64,000 bases of DNA from Anaerolinea sp. (GCA_020725865.1 DYEC01000013.1:102914-166913); one strand, 5' to 3'. Counted from the first letter of the stretch, positions 45,318 to 55,114 are shown. The notes: generated from the letters alone by a model not told the origin. Numbers and translations are program-made.

Positions 45318-45620
45318 TTATTCGGGTGGTGTTGGGCGCCCAGCCTTGTGTGTCGTTGAAGTTCCCTTCTTGGAAGTTCGTGGGTAACGTGGAGTCGGAG
45401 AACCAGCATTTGGGCTCAAAAGTAGGTTAAGTGCGCTCAGCGCTTTGGGATCATACTCGCGCCGACCACAAATATCACAAACCCAACAAGGAAAATCTGG
45501 AACTGTAATCAAAGCATCCCCCAGCCATGTAAAATAAGTAGCAGTGCTGGGGCGCATTTGCCCGCTCTGGCATTCACTACACGGTATCGTGTAATCGTTT
45601 CGCTTCATTTGATTTGCCAT
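45318..45620 (-). CDS. YgiT-type zinc-ribbon protein
   Basis: The 100-residue protein has two Cys pairs (CSEC near residue 14 and CDIC near 48), forming a YgiT/MqsA-type zinc finger. The rest is a basic Ser/Thr/Pro-rich tail. No toxin partner such as MqsR lies next to it, and no helix-turn-helix domain follows, so it is not a complete MqsA antitoxin. The ATG at 45620 follows a -10-like box by 6 nt. The function is unknown. Confidence 0.8.
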   Translation of the reverse strand: MANQMKRNDYTIPCSECQSGQMRPSTATYFTWLGDALITVPDFPCWVCDICGRREYDPKALSALNLLLSPNAGSPTPRYPRTSKKGTSTTHKAGRPTPPE

Positions 45621-45626
45621 AACTCT

Positions 45627-45655
45627 ATTGTACTCGTAAATCATCTGTAAAACAA
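45627..45655 (-). promoter_or_regulatory. promoter for leaderless zinc-ribbon mRNA
   Basis: The minus strand carries -35 TTGTTT (45655-45650), a 17-bp spacer and -10 TACAAT (45632-45627), ending 6 nt before the ATG at 45620. No ribosome site is present. Confidence 0.55.
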
Positions 45656-45679
45656 ATAAATATAGCTACCCAATCGGTT

Positions 45680-46306
45680 TCAATCAGTAGCAGCAAAGAC
45701 GATATTGGGATGAGTGAGAAACTTCACTTTGTCCAGCGGCCAGTAAACAACCAGCGCCTTACCAATTACATTTTTTATTGGCACAAAACCCCAACTATGA
45801 GAATCCGAAGATTGATTACGGTTATCTCCCAGCACAAAAAGCGAATCCGGTGGTACCACCCACTCACCATCATACATTACCGGCGCAGCAATATAATCTT
45901 CACTTAACTCCTTACCGTTTACATAAACTTTATTCTCTCGTATCTGCACCCAATCACCGGGTAAACCAATCACCCTTTTGATATACTCCTCAGAGGGATT
46001 TGCCGGAAAATGAAAAACAATGATATCCCCTCGTTTAACCTCACCAAAACGATAAGCCAGCTTGTTTACTAAAAGACGCTCATCTGGCAGTAAAGTCGGC
46101 TTCATACTCACATTTTCAACCCGAACCCGCGCTACTACAGCATCAATCATGAAATACAACACAAGTGCCAACAGAATGGTTTGAAACGTCTCAACCAGAA
46201 ACTGCCACACCACTGAAGAGGAAAAAGCCACCACACCCGTCGGGACACTTTGTTTTAAGAGTTCTGAGGAGTCAGAACCTATTTGCTCTTGCATTCTCTC
46301 ATCCAT
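45680..46306 (-). CDS. lepB: signal peptidase I
   Basis: The 208-residue membrane protease removes signal peptides. It has an N-terminal membrane span (about 30-50), the Ser nucleophile in VSMKPTLLPDERLL, the general-base Lys in YIKRVIGLPGDWV and the GDNRNQSSDSHSWGFVP box. I start at the ATG at 46306, because a complete promoter ends 7 nt before it; ATGs at 46315 and further upstream would lie in the promoter. Confidence 0.93.
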   Translation of the reverse strand: MDERMQEQIGSDSSELLKQSVPTGVVAFSSSVVWQFLVETFQTILLALVLYFMIDAVVARVRVENVSMKPTLLPDERLLVNKLAYRFGEVKRGDIIVFHFPANPSEEYIKRVIGLPGDWVQIRENKVYVNGKELSEDYIAAPVMYDGEWVVPPDSLFVLGDNRNQSSDSHSWGFVPIKNVIGKALVVYWPLDKVKFLTHPNIVFAATD

Positions 46307-46313
46307 GCGAGAC

Positions 46314-46342
46314 ATTATAAAGCGGGTTCGGACGAACTTCAA
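46314..46342 (-). promoter_or_regulatory. promoter for leaderless lepB mRNA
   Basis: -35 TTGAAG (46342-46337), a 17-bp spacer and -10 TATAAT (46319-46314) on the minus strand end 7 nt before the lepB ATG at 46306. It is the best example of a leaderless arrangement in this window. Confidence 0.65.
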
Positions 46343-46409
46343 GGGAGCATCGGTTTAACCGCGCCCGTTATTTTCCCTTCCAGAAAAATATTGCCTTAGC
46401 CGCCCACCT

Positions 46410-47636
46410 TTATTCATAACGTAGTGCTTCCACCGGCTCCAGGTTAGCTGCCCGGTTTGCGGGGTAAATCCCAAAAAACAGCCCCACTGCCGTTGAAAAC
46501 AGAGTGGCCAAAAGAATGGCATCAATCCCAACTTTTGGTGCAATGGGTGTCTGATTAGCCTGAGCAATTTGCCCTACTACAAAAGCGATAACCCACCCAA
46601 ATCCAATCCCAATCAGCCCGCCAAAAAAGCTCAGTAAAGATGATTCGGTCAAAAATTGGATTAGGATATCACGTTTACGCGCACCGATGGCTTTTCGTAA
46701 GCCAATCTCGCGCGTGCGCTCGGTCACGGAAACCAGCATGATGTTCATAATCCCAATACCACCAACCAGTAGCGAAATACCAGCCACCCCACCAAGGAAA
46801 ATAGTCAGCACCCCCGTGATGGTTTGAGCAGTTTGGACAAAATCCTGCTGGGTGAATACGGTAAAATCATTTGCACCCAAAACAATGCGGTGGCGTGAAC
46901 GCAAAATCTGAGTCACCTCTTCCGCTGCCTGATTAACAGATTTTGAATCGATCGCCTGAATAAAGATAATATCAATACGATCCCGGTTGCGATGAATCAA
47001 ACGGTTTTTTGCAGTTGTAAAAGGCACCAGCACCACATTATCCTGGCTGCCAAAAGCACCACCGCCTTTGGATGCCAGCACGCCAATCACACGGAAGGGT
47101 TGGCCTTCAATGCGAACAGTTTCACCAATTAATCCATCGCGGCGTTGAAACAAGGCATCGGCTATCTCTGTTCCCAATAAAGCAACAGAAGCTCTCTCCA
47201 AAACATGATTTTCATTGATCGGCTCGCCTTCCAACAGTGTGTAGTTGCGAATGGTTAGATACTCGGGCGTGATACCGCTAACTTCAGCCGTTTTCTGCTC
47301 GCTACCGTAGGTGATTTTTAGCTGGTCACTGACAGTTGGCGCCACAGCAGCTACTGAAGGTGCTAAGAACTGATCGTTCAACGCATAAGCATCCGCTTCT
47401 GTCAATGGTTTAGGGTTTCGCACATCCTCTTGGAAATTTCCCTGAAAGACAAACAGCAAATTGCTACCAATGCCACTGATCGCGCCGGTAATGGATTGTT
47501 GAGCGCCTGTGCCCACTGCGAGCATTGCGATCACAGCAGCCACGCCAATTACAATACCCAGAATGGTTAAGCCAGAGCGCAGCTTATTACCACTCAAACT
47601 TTCCAGGGCTTCCAACACAGCCTGCCCAATGTTCAT
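46410..47636 (-). CDS. MacB-like ABC transporter permease
   Basis: The 408-residue protein has an N-terminal membrane span ([20 protein letters not shown]), a large extracytoplasmic MacB-PCD domain (about 45-250) and three C-terminal spans with FtsX-type [20 protein letters not shown]. MacB-type pumps export peptides, lipids or antibiotics with mechanotransmission rather than a transport channel. Its start overlaps the ATPase stop by 4 nt. No lepB-like signal links it to a specific substrate. Confidence 0.9.
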   Translation of the reverse strand: MNIGQAVLEALESLSGNKLRSGLTILGIVIGVAAVIAMLAVGTGAQQSITGAISGIGSNLLFVFQGNFQEDVRNPKPLTEADAYALNDQFLAPSVAAVAPTVSDQLKITYGSEQKTAEVSGITPEYLTIRNYTLLEGEPINENHVLERASVALLGTEIADALFQRRDGLIGETVRIEGQPFRVIGVLASKGGGAFGSQDNVVLVPFTTAKNRLIHRNRDRIDIIFIQAIDSKSVNQAAEEVTQILRSRHRIVLGANDFTVFTQQDFVQTAQTITGVLTIFLGGVAGISLLVGGIGIMNIMLVSVTERTREIGLRKAIGARKRDILIQFLTESSLLSFFGGLIGIGFGWVIAFVVGQIAQANQTPIAPKVGIDAILLATLFSTAVGLFFGIYPANRAANLEPVEALRYE

Positions 47637-48316
47637 ACCCCATCCTCCACCAGCGCACCATCCCGCAGGCGAATCACGCGTTGAGTTTGCGCAGCAATAT
47701 TTGGGTCATGTGTCACAATAATTACTGTGGTTCCCCGCTCCTGATTTAGCTTCAGAATCAGCTCCATAATCTCTTTACCTGACTTGGAGTCCAAGTTACC
47801 AGTTGGTTCATCCGCCATTAGAATCGCCGGATCATTTACCAGAGCCCGGGCAATTGCCACCCGTTGTTGCTGTCCCCCGGAAAGTTCTGTAGGACGATGA
47901 TGAATACGATCTGCCAGCCCAACCGCCTCCAGGGCAGCGCGAGCTCGCTCCGTCCTGCCATTTCGATAACCGGCATAGCGTAAGGGCAACTCAACATTCG
48001 CCAGAGCAGTCATACGCGGCAACAGATTGAAGCTCTGAAATACAAAACCCACTTTTCGATTGCGAATCTCTGCCAGTTGATCATCATTCAGATTTGAAAC
48101 CAGTTCACCATCTAGATAATATTCACCGCTGGTTGGACGGTCCAGACAACCCAGGAGGTTCATTAAGGTTGATTTTCCTGAGCCAGAAGGCCCCATAATC
48201 GAGACAATCTCGCCGCGTTCCACGGTAATGGAAACGCCGCACAAAGCATTCACTTCAACGATCCCCATTTTATAAACCTTGCACAGGTTATGGGTTTCAA
48301 TCACAACATCAGACAT
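47633..48316 (-). CDS. MacB/LolD-like ABC transporter ATPase
   Basis: The 227-residue ATPase has Walker [13 protein letters not shown], the signature [15 protein letters not shown], Walker [14 protein letters not shown] and the switch His in VTHD. It sits 2 nt after the HlyD-type gene stop and overlaps the permease. The three genes form one export system. Confidence 0.94.
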   Translation of the reverse strand: MSDVVIETHNLCKVYKMGIVEVNALCGVSITVERGEIVSIMGPSGSGKSTLMNLLGCLDRPTSGEYYLDGELVSNLNDDQLAEIRNRKVGFVFQSFNLLPRMTALANVELPLRYAGYRNGRTERARAALEAVGLADRIHHRPTELSGGQQQRVAIARALVNDPAILMADEPTGNLDSKSGKEIMELILKLNQERGTTVIIVTHDPNIAAQTQRVIRLRDGALVEDGV

Positions 48317-48318
48317 AC

Positions 48319-49719
48319 TTACCTCGCGAAAGGCGGACCTTGTTGAGCTTGTTGAATCACTGGATTGAGAATTGCCAGGTCGCCCTCATGCAAATCGCCG
48401 GTCAGAATCTCGCTGTAAGTGTCAGAAGAAGCTCCAATAGTTACTTCCACTGCCTCCTGTTTCCCATTACGCAGGACAAACACTGTTTGCTTGCCTTCTA
48501 CCAAACGCACAGCGCGGTTAGGAACCAACAACACATCCTTCAACTGACTGACAATGATATTTACCGCCGAGGTCATTCCAGGCTTCACATTTTCATCCGC
48601 ATCCAATAATTCTACTGTGACAGTAAAATTGACCACGCCCTGAACCACTTCTCCAACTCTGGCTACCTCAACAACTTTTCCCGTGTACTGTTTTCCCTGA
48701 ATGGCATCAAAAGTCAGAGTTGCCGGCAGCCCTGCTTGAATACGGTTTATATCCACTTCAGGTACCTGAACATCAACTAATAAGCGGGAGAGGTCGTCAA
48801 TCCTGAATGACACTGTCCCTGGGGAAACCTGATCGCCTACTTTCGAGCGCGCTTCTGTAACCGTTCCACTGATCGGCGATTCCAGCCAAGCTTGTTTCAG
48901 AGTAGCTTGGATTGCCGCTACTCGCGCCCGGGCGGCCTCAATATCCTCTGCCGGTGGTCCATCTTTTAGTCGGTTCCATTCCCGTTCTGCATCTGCCAAA
49001 TTTGCACGCGCCAGTTCCACCCGAGCATCTGCTTCGGCAACTTCTTGCGGATCAGGACGCCCAAGCAGCCAGTTCAGGTTTCGCAAAGCAGCATTACGGT
49101 CCTGTTTTGCCTTCGCAAGCTGGCTGTAGGCTTCAGCGCGCATGGGATTATCTTCCGGTAAATGGCTGAATTGATCATAAAAACGTTCTTTTTTTGTGAC
49201 TTCATCCTCTGCAATAATAAAATTTGCGCGGGCAATATCCAGCGTTTCCTGATCACTGCGCGCATACTGCTTGCGTTCGCGATTGGTAAGAGCATCATCC
49301 AGTTCTTTCTGAGCCTGTACCAGCGTCTGATAAGCTTTTGCACGCGCTACATCTGAATTGAGCAAATCATCCAGTGTCTTTTGCGCACTTACCAAGTCTG
49401 CCCGCGCTAGAATTACCGATTGAGGCAGTGAACTTTCCGCCAAGGTCGCCAAAATAAAACCAGCGCTCACATTATCTCCAGCCCTTGCATTGATTTGCTC
49501 GATCTGCCCGCTGGTCTGCCAGCTCAACACCGTCGTCTGATTAGCACGTACTGTACCTGTAGCTCCTACAATAGCAGTCAAATCACCGCGACGAATCTCC
49601 ACTGTTTGGAAATTGGCAGGAATGTTACGGCTGCTTTGCTGTTGGCTGACAACAACAAAGACCACAACTGCAACAAACACGATTCCAGCCAGGATGAGCC
49701 ATGTGCGACGTTTTTTCAT
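48319..49719 (-). CDS. HlyD/MacA-like periplasmic adaptor
   Basis: The 466-residue protein has an N-terminal membrane anchor ([19 protein letters not shown]), a lipoyl-like biotinyl fold split by a long alpha-hairpin (about 110-270, rich in Ala/Arg/Glu) and a beta-barrel with [12 protein letters not shown]. This is the membrane fusion protein layout of MacA. I use the ATG at 49719. With the ATPase and permease it forms a MacAB-type exporter; no TolC-like gene is present, as expected for a monoderm-like envelope. Confidence 0.9.
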   Translation of the reverse strand: MKKRRTWLILAGIVFVAVVVFVVVSQQQSSRNIPANFQTVEIRRGDLTAIVGATGTVRANQTTVLSWQTSGQIEQINARAGDNVSAGFILATLAESSLPQSVILARADLVSAQKTLDDLLNSDVARAKAYQTLVQAQKELDDALTNRERKQYARSDQETLDIARANFIIAEDEVTKKERFYDQFSHLPEDNPMRAEAYSQLAKAKQDRNAALRNLNWLLGRPDPQEVAEADARVELARANLADAEREWNRLKDGPPAEDIEAARARVAAIQATLKQAWLESPISGTVTEARSKVGDQVSPGTVSFRIDDLSRLLVDVQVPEVDINRIQAGLPATLTFDAIQGKQYTGKVVEVARVGEVVQGVVNFTVTVELLDADENVKPGMTSAVNIIVSQLKDVLLVPNRAVRLVEGKQTVFVLRNGKQEAVEVTIGASSDTYSEILTGDLHEGDLAILNPVIQQAQQGPPFAR

Positions 49720-49898
49720 AATCAAACCTGCCTTATCAAAGTGTATTGCCGGATTTACCCAAGCAAACGTTTGTTTAATATAGCACCATCTACGATTTTT
49801 TTGAATGTTTTTGTGTAACAATTACGAATCTTTTCAAGTGATTCGGGTCTCCATCAAATTGAGTTAGCCTTTTAGATGCAATATCAGGATTTACGAAG

Positions 49899-49911
49899 TA
49901 TAATCCGCCTG
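49899..49911 (+). promoter_or_regulatory. -10 box placed for leaderless GTG start
   Basis: TATAAT (49899-49904) ends 7 nt before the GTG at 49912. No convincing -35 or ribosome site is seen. Confidence 0.4.
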
Positions 49912-51183
49912 GTGTCACCCATGTTTCAAATCCTCAAGACAATTCTCCGGAATTCCAGTGTTTTGCTGCTTGTAATGCTGTTGCTGTCATACAGTAACCA
50001 GCCGCTTGCGGATCCTGGTGAGCAGGTGCGGGTTTTTACACGCCCGGTTGAATTTGATTTCTTCTCCTGGATGACCGAAGCCGTGCTCGCGAAGTCGCTT
50101 CAGACTTCCCTCGACTTGCCGCGCTTTCTGACTGAGGAAAAGCAAATTGCGGTTGTTCAAACCTGTTTGTCCCTAGTTTACCAGTCCGCTCAGCTGAATG
50201 CTCAAATTGAAGCCATCTATGCTGATCCCAACATCAGCACGCCGGAGCAAGACTCCAAGCCCTACAGGGAATGGCTGGAAAAAGCTCAAGAATATCAATC
50301 CGTTTTGGCGCCGCTGTGCGAGACTATCTTGCAGCAACAAACCAGTTTTGTCCTTTCCAAGTTAAACCTGACACTTATTGGCCAACCAATTCCGCCTGTT
50401 CTGTACCATGTCACACCACTGCCCTATGCACTGATCGTTTCTCCTCGCGAAGTCATTCGACAAGATGCCAATATTTCATTAGAACATGGGCTGTCTCTGG
50501 AAGAAATGGTTACGCTGGAAAAACGTGTCGAAAGCAACCTGAACGTCTCAGCGCTGGTTGTGCGCATTGGCGGAATCGGGATTTATCCTACAATGATCAT
50601 GAGCACCAGCGACCTGCCTTTTCTGACCGAAACCATTGCCCATGAATGGGTTCATAACTTTCTAACTCTGCGCCCGCTCGGATTAAGTTATGAAACTTCA
50701 CCTGAACTACGAACTATGAACGAAACTACTGCTTCACTAGCGGGCAAAGAAATCGGTCGCGCAGTGCTGGAACAATATTACCCGGAATTTCTGCCAGAAG
50801 AACCGCTCTTAACCAACCCGGCAGGAAACTCATCACCGCAATCCCAACCCGCCGCACCCGTATTCGACTTCCGCAAAGAAATGCACGAGACCAGGGTCAC
50901 AGTGGATAAATTACTTCAAGACGGGAAAATAGAGGAAGCAGAATCGTACATGGAAATGCGCCGGCAAGTTTTTCTGGCAAACGGATATCTGATTCGGCGC
51001 TTAAACCAGGCATATTTTGCTTTTCATGGGGCTTATGCAGATGAACCAGGTGGTGCGGCGGGCGAGGATCCGGTTGGTCCAGCCGTGCGAGCTCTACGCG
51101 CAAGAAGTTCTTCACTGGCTGAATTTCTAAACCGTATGTCCTGGATGACATCCTTTGAACAACTTCAGGAAGCAATCAAGTAA
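49912..51183 (+). CDS. exported gluzincin-like protein with HEWVH motif
   Basis: The protein of about 423 residues has a signal sequence or anchor (about 14-28, LLLVMLLLSYS). At residues 244-248 it has HEWVH, a zinc HExxH motif, and 22 residues after the second His an Asn-Glu (270-271), suitable as the third zinc ligand of gluzincins. The rest shows no family I recognise; there is a C-terminal AYADEPGGAAGEDPVGPAVRAL stretch. I choose the GTG at 49912 since it is 7 nt after a -10 box; an in-frame ATG at 49876 is the alternative. It is divergent from the exporter operon. Protease function is inferred only from the motif. Confidence 0.65.
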   Translation: MSPMFQILKTILRNSSVLLLVMLLLSYSNQPLADPGEQVRVFTRPVEFDFFSWMTEAVLAKSLQTSLDLPRFLTEEKQIAVVQTCLSLVYQSAQLNAQIEAIYADPNISTPEQDSKPYREWLEKAQEYQSVLAPLCETILQQQTSFVLSKLNLTLIGQPIPPVLYHVTPLPYALIVSPREVIRQDANISLEHGLSLEEMVTLEKRVESNLNVSALVVRIGGIGIYPTMIMSTSDLPFLTETIAHEWVHNFLTLRPLGLSYETSPELRTMNETTASLAGKEIGRAVLEQYYPEFLPEEPLLTNPAGNSSPQSQPAAPVFDFRKEMHETRVTVDKLLQDGKIEEAESYMEMRRQVFLANGYLIRRLNQAYFAFHGAYADEPGGAAGEDPVGPAVRALRARSSSLAEFLNRMSWMTSFEQLQEAIK

Positions 51184-51190
51184 AGGAGTC

Positions 51191-51583
51191 TTACTCATCC
51201 AGAAGGTCATTATCGTCAAGTCCAGAACCACCCAACTCCGGTATCTCTCTCTCGATTTCTTCCGGGCTTTGTCCAGCTTCCAGACGGCCGATCACTTCGT
51301 CAAACTCTGGGCCTAAATCTTCCCCTGCCTCTTTACTTAACTTGCGCATCACGCGACCCAATTCGCGCGGGTTCTCTTCCAGTCCGGCAAGCGCATCCGG
51401 ACTATCAAGGTCTTCCAGTAAGCCCTCTTCCGAGCGAGCAAAGCGCACCCGGCTGATTAATCGTTGTACATTTGTGCTTCCGCAGTGGGTACAAGAAACG
51501 GGTTTGGTTCCGTATTCGGAATAAGTCATAAAAATATCAAAACGCCGATTGCAGACCAAGCAACGATATTCATATGTAGGCAT
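51191..51583 (-). CDS. FmdB family zinc-ribbon protein
   Basis: The 130-residue protein starts MPTYEYRCLVCNRRFDIF and has CTHCGS, so two Cys pairs form the FmdB zinc ribbon. The C-terminal 80 residues are acidic and not part of the domain. GGAGGT precedes the ATG at 51583. FmdB proteins are suggested regulators, but no function is proven. It converges on the gluzincin-like gene. Confidence 0.88.
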   Translation of the reverse strand: MPTYEYRCLVCNRRFDIFMTYSEYGTKPVSCTHCGSTNVQRLISRVRFARSEEGLLEDLDSPDALAGLEENPRELGRVMRKLSKEAGEDLGPEFDEVIGRLEAGQSPEEIEREIPELGGSGLDDNDLLDE

Positions 51584-51659
51584 ACTTGATACCTCCTTAT
51601 ACGGACATTTGAACAATTCTCAATTATAATCAGTCCATCATAGATTCTCATAAGATTAA

Positions 51660-52292
51660 ATGCCGATGATTGCTGATCTTGTTTCATTTGACGTATTGCA
51701 TCCACAGCCATTATTAATCGTGATTTCGGGCCCATCAGGTGTGGGAAAAGATTCGGTCTTGCGCTCGCTGAAAAAACGAAATACGTCATTGTATTTTGTG
51801 GTGACCTGTGCCAGCCGACCACCGCGCCCTGATGAGGTCAACGGCGTAGATTATCACTTTGTCAGTAAGGAACAATTTGAACAAATGATTGCCAGAGGGG
51901 AAATGATTGAGTATGCCAATGTCTATAACGAGTACAAGGGTATTCCAAAATTTGAGATCGTCAATGCCATTGCCAGCGGCAAAGATACCGTTGTCCGGTT
52001 AGATGTCCAAGGAGCATCCAGCATACGTAAGCTTTATCCGGGTGCAATACTCATTTTCCTGATCCCTGAAAGTTATGAGGTCTGGTATCATCGTCTTCAA
52101 AATAGAAAAACGGAAACCCAAGAAAGTCTGCGTGTGCGCCTTGAAACAGCTCGTGAAGAAATGAGACGCATTGATGAATTTGATTATGTAGTGGTCAATG
52201 CCGAAAATCGTCTGGAAGAAGCTGTGGATACGATTTTGGCGATTATCACTGCAGAACACCATCGTATCCCCCATAGAAAGATCACCGGATGA
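51660..52292 (+). CDS. gmk: guanylate kinase
   Basis: The 210-residue enzyme phosphorylates GMP to GDP. It has the P-loop ISGPSGVGKDSVLRSL, the GMP-site CASRPPRPDEVNGVDYHFVS and RLDVQGASSIRKLYPGA. An N-terminal extension of about 17 residues precedes the P-loop strand; an in-frame ATG at 51666 is an equally good start. It overlaps the rhomboid gene by 4 nt. Confidence 0.93.
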   Translation: MPMIADLVSFDVLHPQPLLIVISGPSGVGKDSVLRSLKKRNTSLYFVVTCASRPPRPDEVNGVDYHFVSKEQFEQMIARGEMIEYANVYNEYKGIPKFEIVNAIASGKDTVVRLDVQGASSIRKLYPGAILIFLIPESYEVWYHRLQNRKTETQESLRVRLETAREEMRRIDEFDYVVVNAENRLEEAVDTILAIITAEHHRIPHRKITG

Positions 52293-53077
52293 CCGACAAA
52301 CTCCCCTCCCCCTTGTCTACACCTTCCCCTTCCTCTTCCTATCCAAATAGTCAACAGACAGCCTACATCTCCGTGCATCTGCCATCCAGTGGAAAACCGG
52401 TGGTGGTCTATGGGGTGTTGGCATTGAGCGTTTTGGTATATCTCTTTCAGATATTGAGTGAAATGGTGTTAGGGAGTGACCTCCCTTTGTATCTGGGAGC
52501 AAAATGGAATGAAGCCATACAGGCTGGTCAGTTCTGGCGATTATTCACCCCAATGTTGCTGCACGGTTCTTTGCTCCACATTGGTTTCAACATGTATGCT
52601 CTGCTGGTCATTGGCAGGGGACTGGAAAATTATTATGGGCATCTCCGCTTCCTGCTACTCTATCTGATAGCTGGATACGCAGGTAATGTAATGTCTTTCC
52701 TGATGAGCCCAAGTCTCTCTGTTGGTGCTTCTACAGCATTATTTGGCTTAATTGCTGCACAGGGGATATTTATCCTCAAGAATCGCTTCCTTTTTGGCCA
52801 GCAACGCTCACTCTCCATGCTTCTCAACACCTTGTTTATTGTTCTGGTCAATCTATTCATCGGACTTTCACCCGGAATTGACAACTGGGGACACCTTGGC
52901 GGTCTGATTGGAGGGTTTGCTTTTGCATGGTTCGCAGGTCCAGTGTATCATGTGGGAGGCGAAGTCCCCAATCTGTCTTTAGTGGAAAACAAGCCCGAGC
53001 AACGTACATGGTTCACAGCGATTGTTCTGGGTATTGTCTTGAGTCTTCTGGCAACACTGATCATTATGCTCCGTTAA
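52289..53077 (+). CDS. rhomboid family intramembrane serine protease
   Basis: The 262-residue protein has six to seven membrane spans, the catalytic Ser in VGASTALFG, the catalytic His in NWGHLGGLIGGF and HIGFNMYAL in span 2. A Ser/Pro-rich N-terminal tail of about 30 residues precedes the first span. The start overlaps the gmk stop by 4 nt. The substrate is unknown. Confidence 0.92.
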   Translation: MTDKLPSPLSTPSPSSSYPNSQQTAYISVHLPSSGKPVVVYGVLALSVLVYLFQILSEMVLGSDLPLYLGAKWNEAIQAGQFWRLFTPMLLHGSLLHIGFNMYALLVIGRGLENYYGHLRFLLLYLIAGYAGNVMSFLMSPSLSVGASTALFGLIAAQGIFILKNRFLFGQQRSLSMLLNTLFIVLVNLFIGLSPGIDNWGHLGGLIGGFAFAWFAGPVYHVGGEVPNLSLVENKPEQRTWFTAIVLGIVLSLLATLIIMLR

Positions 53078-53134
53078 TTCCCGCGAAAATTTTTAAACTG
53101 CCGAAATCATGATAAATTCAGCCCCCTATTTCTC

Positions 53135-53163
53135 TGGACATTTCCTTTTTTATATCGTAAAAT
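53135..53163 (+). promoter_or_regulatory. arsR1 promoter
   Basis: -35 TGGACA (53135-53140), a 17-bp spacer and -10 TAAAAT (53158-53163) precede arsR1 by 23 bp. The -10 box lies inside the palindromic operator at 53150-53173. Confidence 0.7.
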
Positions 53164-53173
53164 AACGATATAA
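53150..53173. promoter_or_regulatory. arsR1 operator
   Basis: TTATATCGT and ACGATATAA form a perfect 9-bp inverted repeat with a 6-bp spacer that covers the -10 box. The same core TATCGT-N6-ACGATA recurs in front of the methyltransferase gene, so ArsR1 probably represses both. Confidence 0.75.
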
Positions 53174-53186
53174 GAAAAAGGTAATC

Positions 53187-53510
53187 ATGCGTAAAAACGC
53201 TTACCACTCCTCCCCCCGACTCTCGGCCGATGAAGTACGCCTGGCAAGAATGTTAAAAGCGTTAGGAAACCCGGTGCGCTTTCAAATCATGCAAATTCTG
53301 GCGGAAAAACAGACATGCATTACCGGTGAAATCGTGGAACTTACCAGTCTGGCACAATCCACTACCAGTCAGCACCTGAAAGTATTGCGCGAAGCAGGTT
53401 TGATCATTGGCGAAATTGAAGGTCCGGCTACTTGTTATTGCTTGAACCCCGAAGGCATTCTGTGGCTGAAAGAGCAAATCAGTAAGTGGTTGCCAGGCTG
53501 TTGCAGGTAG
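53187..53510 (+). CDS. arsR: ArsR family arsenic-responsive repressor (copy 1)
   Basis: The 107-residue protein has the winged helix-turn-helix with ALGNPVRFQIMQIL and SLAQSTTSQHLKVLREAGLI. Cys residues occur at TC in the third helix, ATCYC in the wing and a terminal GCCR, so metalloid binding is likely but in a layout other than the classical ELCVCDL motif. The flanking palindromes fit autoregulation. It lies about 100 bp before the double methyltransferase gene. Confidence 0.88.
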   Translation: MRKNAYHSSPRLSADEVRLARMLKALGNPVRFQIMQILAEKQTCITGEIVELTSLAQSTTSQHLKVLREAGLIIGEIEGPATCYCLNPEGILWLKEQISKWLPGCCR

Positions 53511-53564
53511 TCAGCAGCGTGATTGCGATTTGATGAAGCAGGGCTTTTTTTATTTTGTTTGCTC

Positions 53565-53582
53565 TATCGTATTTCTACGATA
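53565..53582. promoter_or_regulatory. second ArsR1-type operator, before methyltransferase gene
   Basis: TATCGT, a 6-bp spacer and ACGATA form an inverted repeat with the same core and spacing as the arsR1 operator. A -10-like TATATT (53581-53586) overlaps its right arm. This suggests joint control of arsR1 and the methyltransferase gene. Confidence 0.65.
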
Positions 53583-53610
53583 TATTTTTTGAAGGATGGT
53601 AAAAAGACAA

Positions 53611-55053
53611 ATGATGACCAAAGCTCCTAAAGCATATTTTGCAACCGTAGCCAATCATTGGGATGTCATGCGTTCAAGGTATTTCACAGAGGAAGTTCGC
53701 ACAACTGCCTTGCAGAAAGCGTATCTCCGGACGGAAATGGTTGTAGCAGATATTGGAGCGGGAACGGGGTTTATATCCGCCGGTGTTGCTCCATTAGTCC
53801 GTCAGGTTCACGTCATTGATAGTTCACCTGCCATGTTAAATATTGCGCGCAAAAATTTAGCCCAATTTGGACATGTTGTCTATCACGAGGCGGACGGCTT
53901 ATCGCTCCCGCTGCCCGATGAAAGTATGGACGCCGTATTTGCGAACATGTACCTGCATCATTGTCCTGATCCGCTGGCTGCTATCCGTGAAATGACACGT
54001 ATCCTTCGGCCTGGTGGACGCCTCATTATCACAGATATAGACAAACACGATTACGAATGGATGCTCAACGAAATGGCAGATGAGTGGCCCGGTTTTGAAC
54101 GTAAACAAATCAAAGAATGGTTTAGAGAAGCTGGACTGGTCAATCGAATTGTGGATTCAACCGGCCAGGTATGTTGCGAAAAATCGAGTAAAACACTGGT
54201 TACCGATGGACAAGGACATACAGCAAGCATCGGCATATTTGTAGCTGTAGGGACTCGGCGAATGGACGGGATACAGGAAATCGTGCAAAAACTATACGGA
54301 GACATCGCAGTCAAAGGTTCAGCCTGTTGCTCACAACCCGCGGAGGCTGACACCTCTGCATGTTGCGCAACCATCACGGATTGCTGCCGTCATTCAGCTT
54401 CGATTGAGATGGCTGAGCAAAACGGTACAGGATATGAACATCAGGCACTCAATGAAGCACCCGCTGAAGCAGTGGAGATTTCACTGGGCTGCGGCAACCC
54501 TGTTGCTCTGGCAAATCTGCAGCCGGGAGAAATCGTGCTGGATATAGGCAGCGGCGGTGGAATTGATGTTTTTCTTGCAGCACAAAAGGTTGGGGCGGCC
54601 GGTAGGGTGATTGGAGTGGATATGACCACGGCTATGTTGAAGAAAGCCCGCCAGATAGCGAAAAAACACGGCTATGCGAATGTTGAGTTTCGCAAGGGTA
54701 CTGCAGAAAAATTGCCCATAGCAGATCATTCGGTGGATGTGGTGCTTTCGAACTGTGTTATCAATCTCAGTGAGGACAAAGGACTGGCATTTGAAGAAGC
54801 TTATCGGGTCTTGCGACCCGGTGGACGTCTCGAAATTAGCGACATAGTAGCCAGCACATCCCTGCCCCTGGACATTCAAAATGATCCCTATGGCTGGGCA
54901 GAGTGCATCTCAGGTGCACTTCCTGAACAAGAATATCTTGATTTGATTAAGCAAGCCGGATTCACTGAAATAACTGTACAGAACAGCCGGGAATTTATTC
55001 AACTGGGTGATGTCAGGATATATAGTCTGCTTGTTCAGGCCGAAAAGCGCTAA
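53611..55053 (+). CDS. arsM: fused SAM methyltransferase and arsenite methyltransferase ArsM
   Basis: The 480-residue protein has two class I methyltransferase domains. Domain 1 (about 1-215) has DIGAGTGF and resembles the UbiE-like methyltransferase found fused to ArsR elsewhere. A linker (about 225-265) has three CC pairs (239-240, 251-252, 258-259), as ArsM proteins carry at their N-terminus. Domain 2 is ArsM with DIGSGGGID and all three arsenic-binding Cys: C294 (LGCGNP), C382 (SNCVINL) and C432 (ECISGA). ArsM methylates As(III) to volatile forms. Whether domain 1 acts on arsenic is unknown. I start at the ATG at 53611 behind GAAGGATGG; 53596 is the alternative. Confidence 0.88.
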   Translation: MMTKAPKAYFATVANHWDVMRSRYFTEEVRTTALQKAYLRTEMVVADIGAGTGFISAGVAPLVRQVHVIDSSPAMLNIARKNLAQFGHVVYHEADGLSLPLPDESMDAVFANMYLHHCPDPLAAIREMTRILRPGGRLIITDIDKHDYEWMLNEMADEWPGFERKQIKEWFREAGLVNRIVDSTGQVCCEKSSKTLVTDGQGHTASIGIFVAVGTRRMDGIQEIVQKLYGDIAVKGSACCSQPAEADTSACCATITDCCRHSASIEMAEQNGTGYEHQALNEAPAEAVEISLGCGNPVALANLQPGEIVLDIGSGGGIDVFLAAQKVGAAGRVIGVDMTTAMLKKARQIAKKHGYANVEFRKGTAEKLPIADHSVDVVLSNCVINLSEDKGLAFEEAYRVLRPGGRLEISDIVASTSLPLDIQNDPYGWAECISGALPEQEYLDLIKQAGFTEITVQNSREFIQLGDVRIYSLLVQAEKR

Positions 55054-55114
55054 CCTGGACAAAGAAATTCTTGCATAAACCCACTTTAGAGATCGTGATA
55101 ACCACAAAATGGGG

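Noticed and set aside
45318..45620. MqsA-type antitoxin
   Set aside because: Only the zinc-ribbon part is present; there is no helix-turn-helix domain and no toxin gene beside it.
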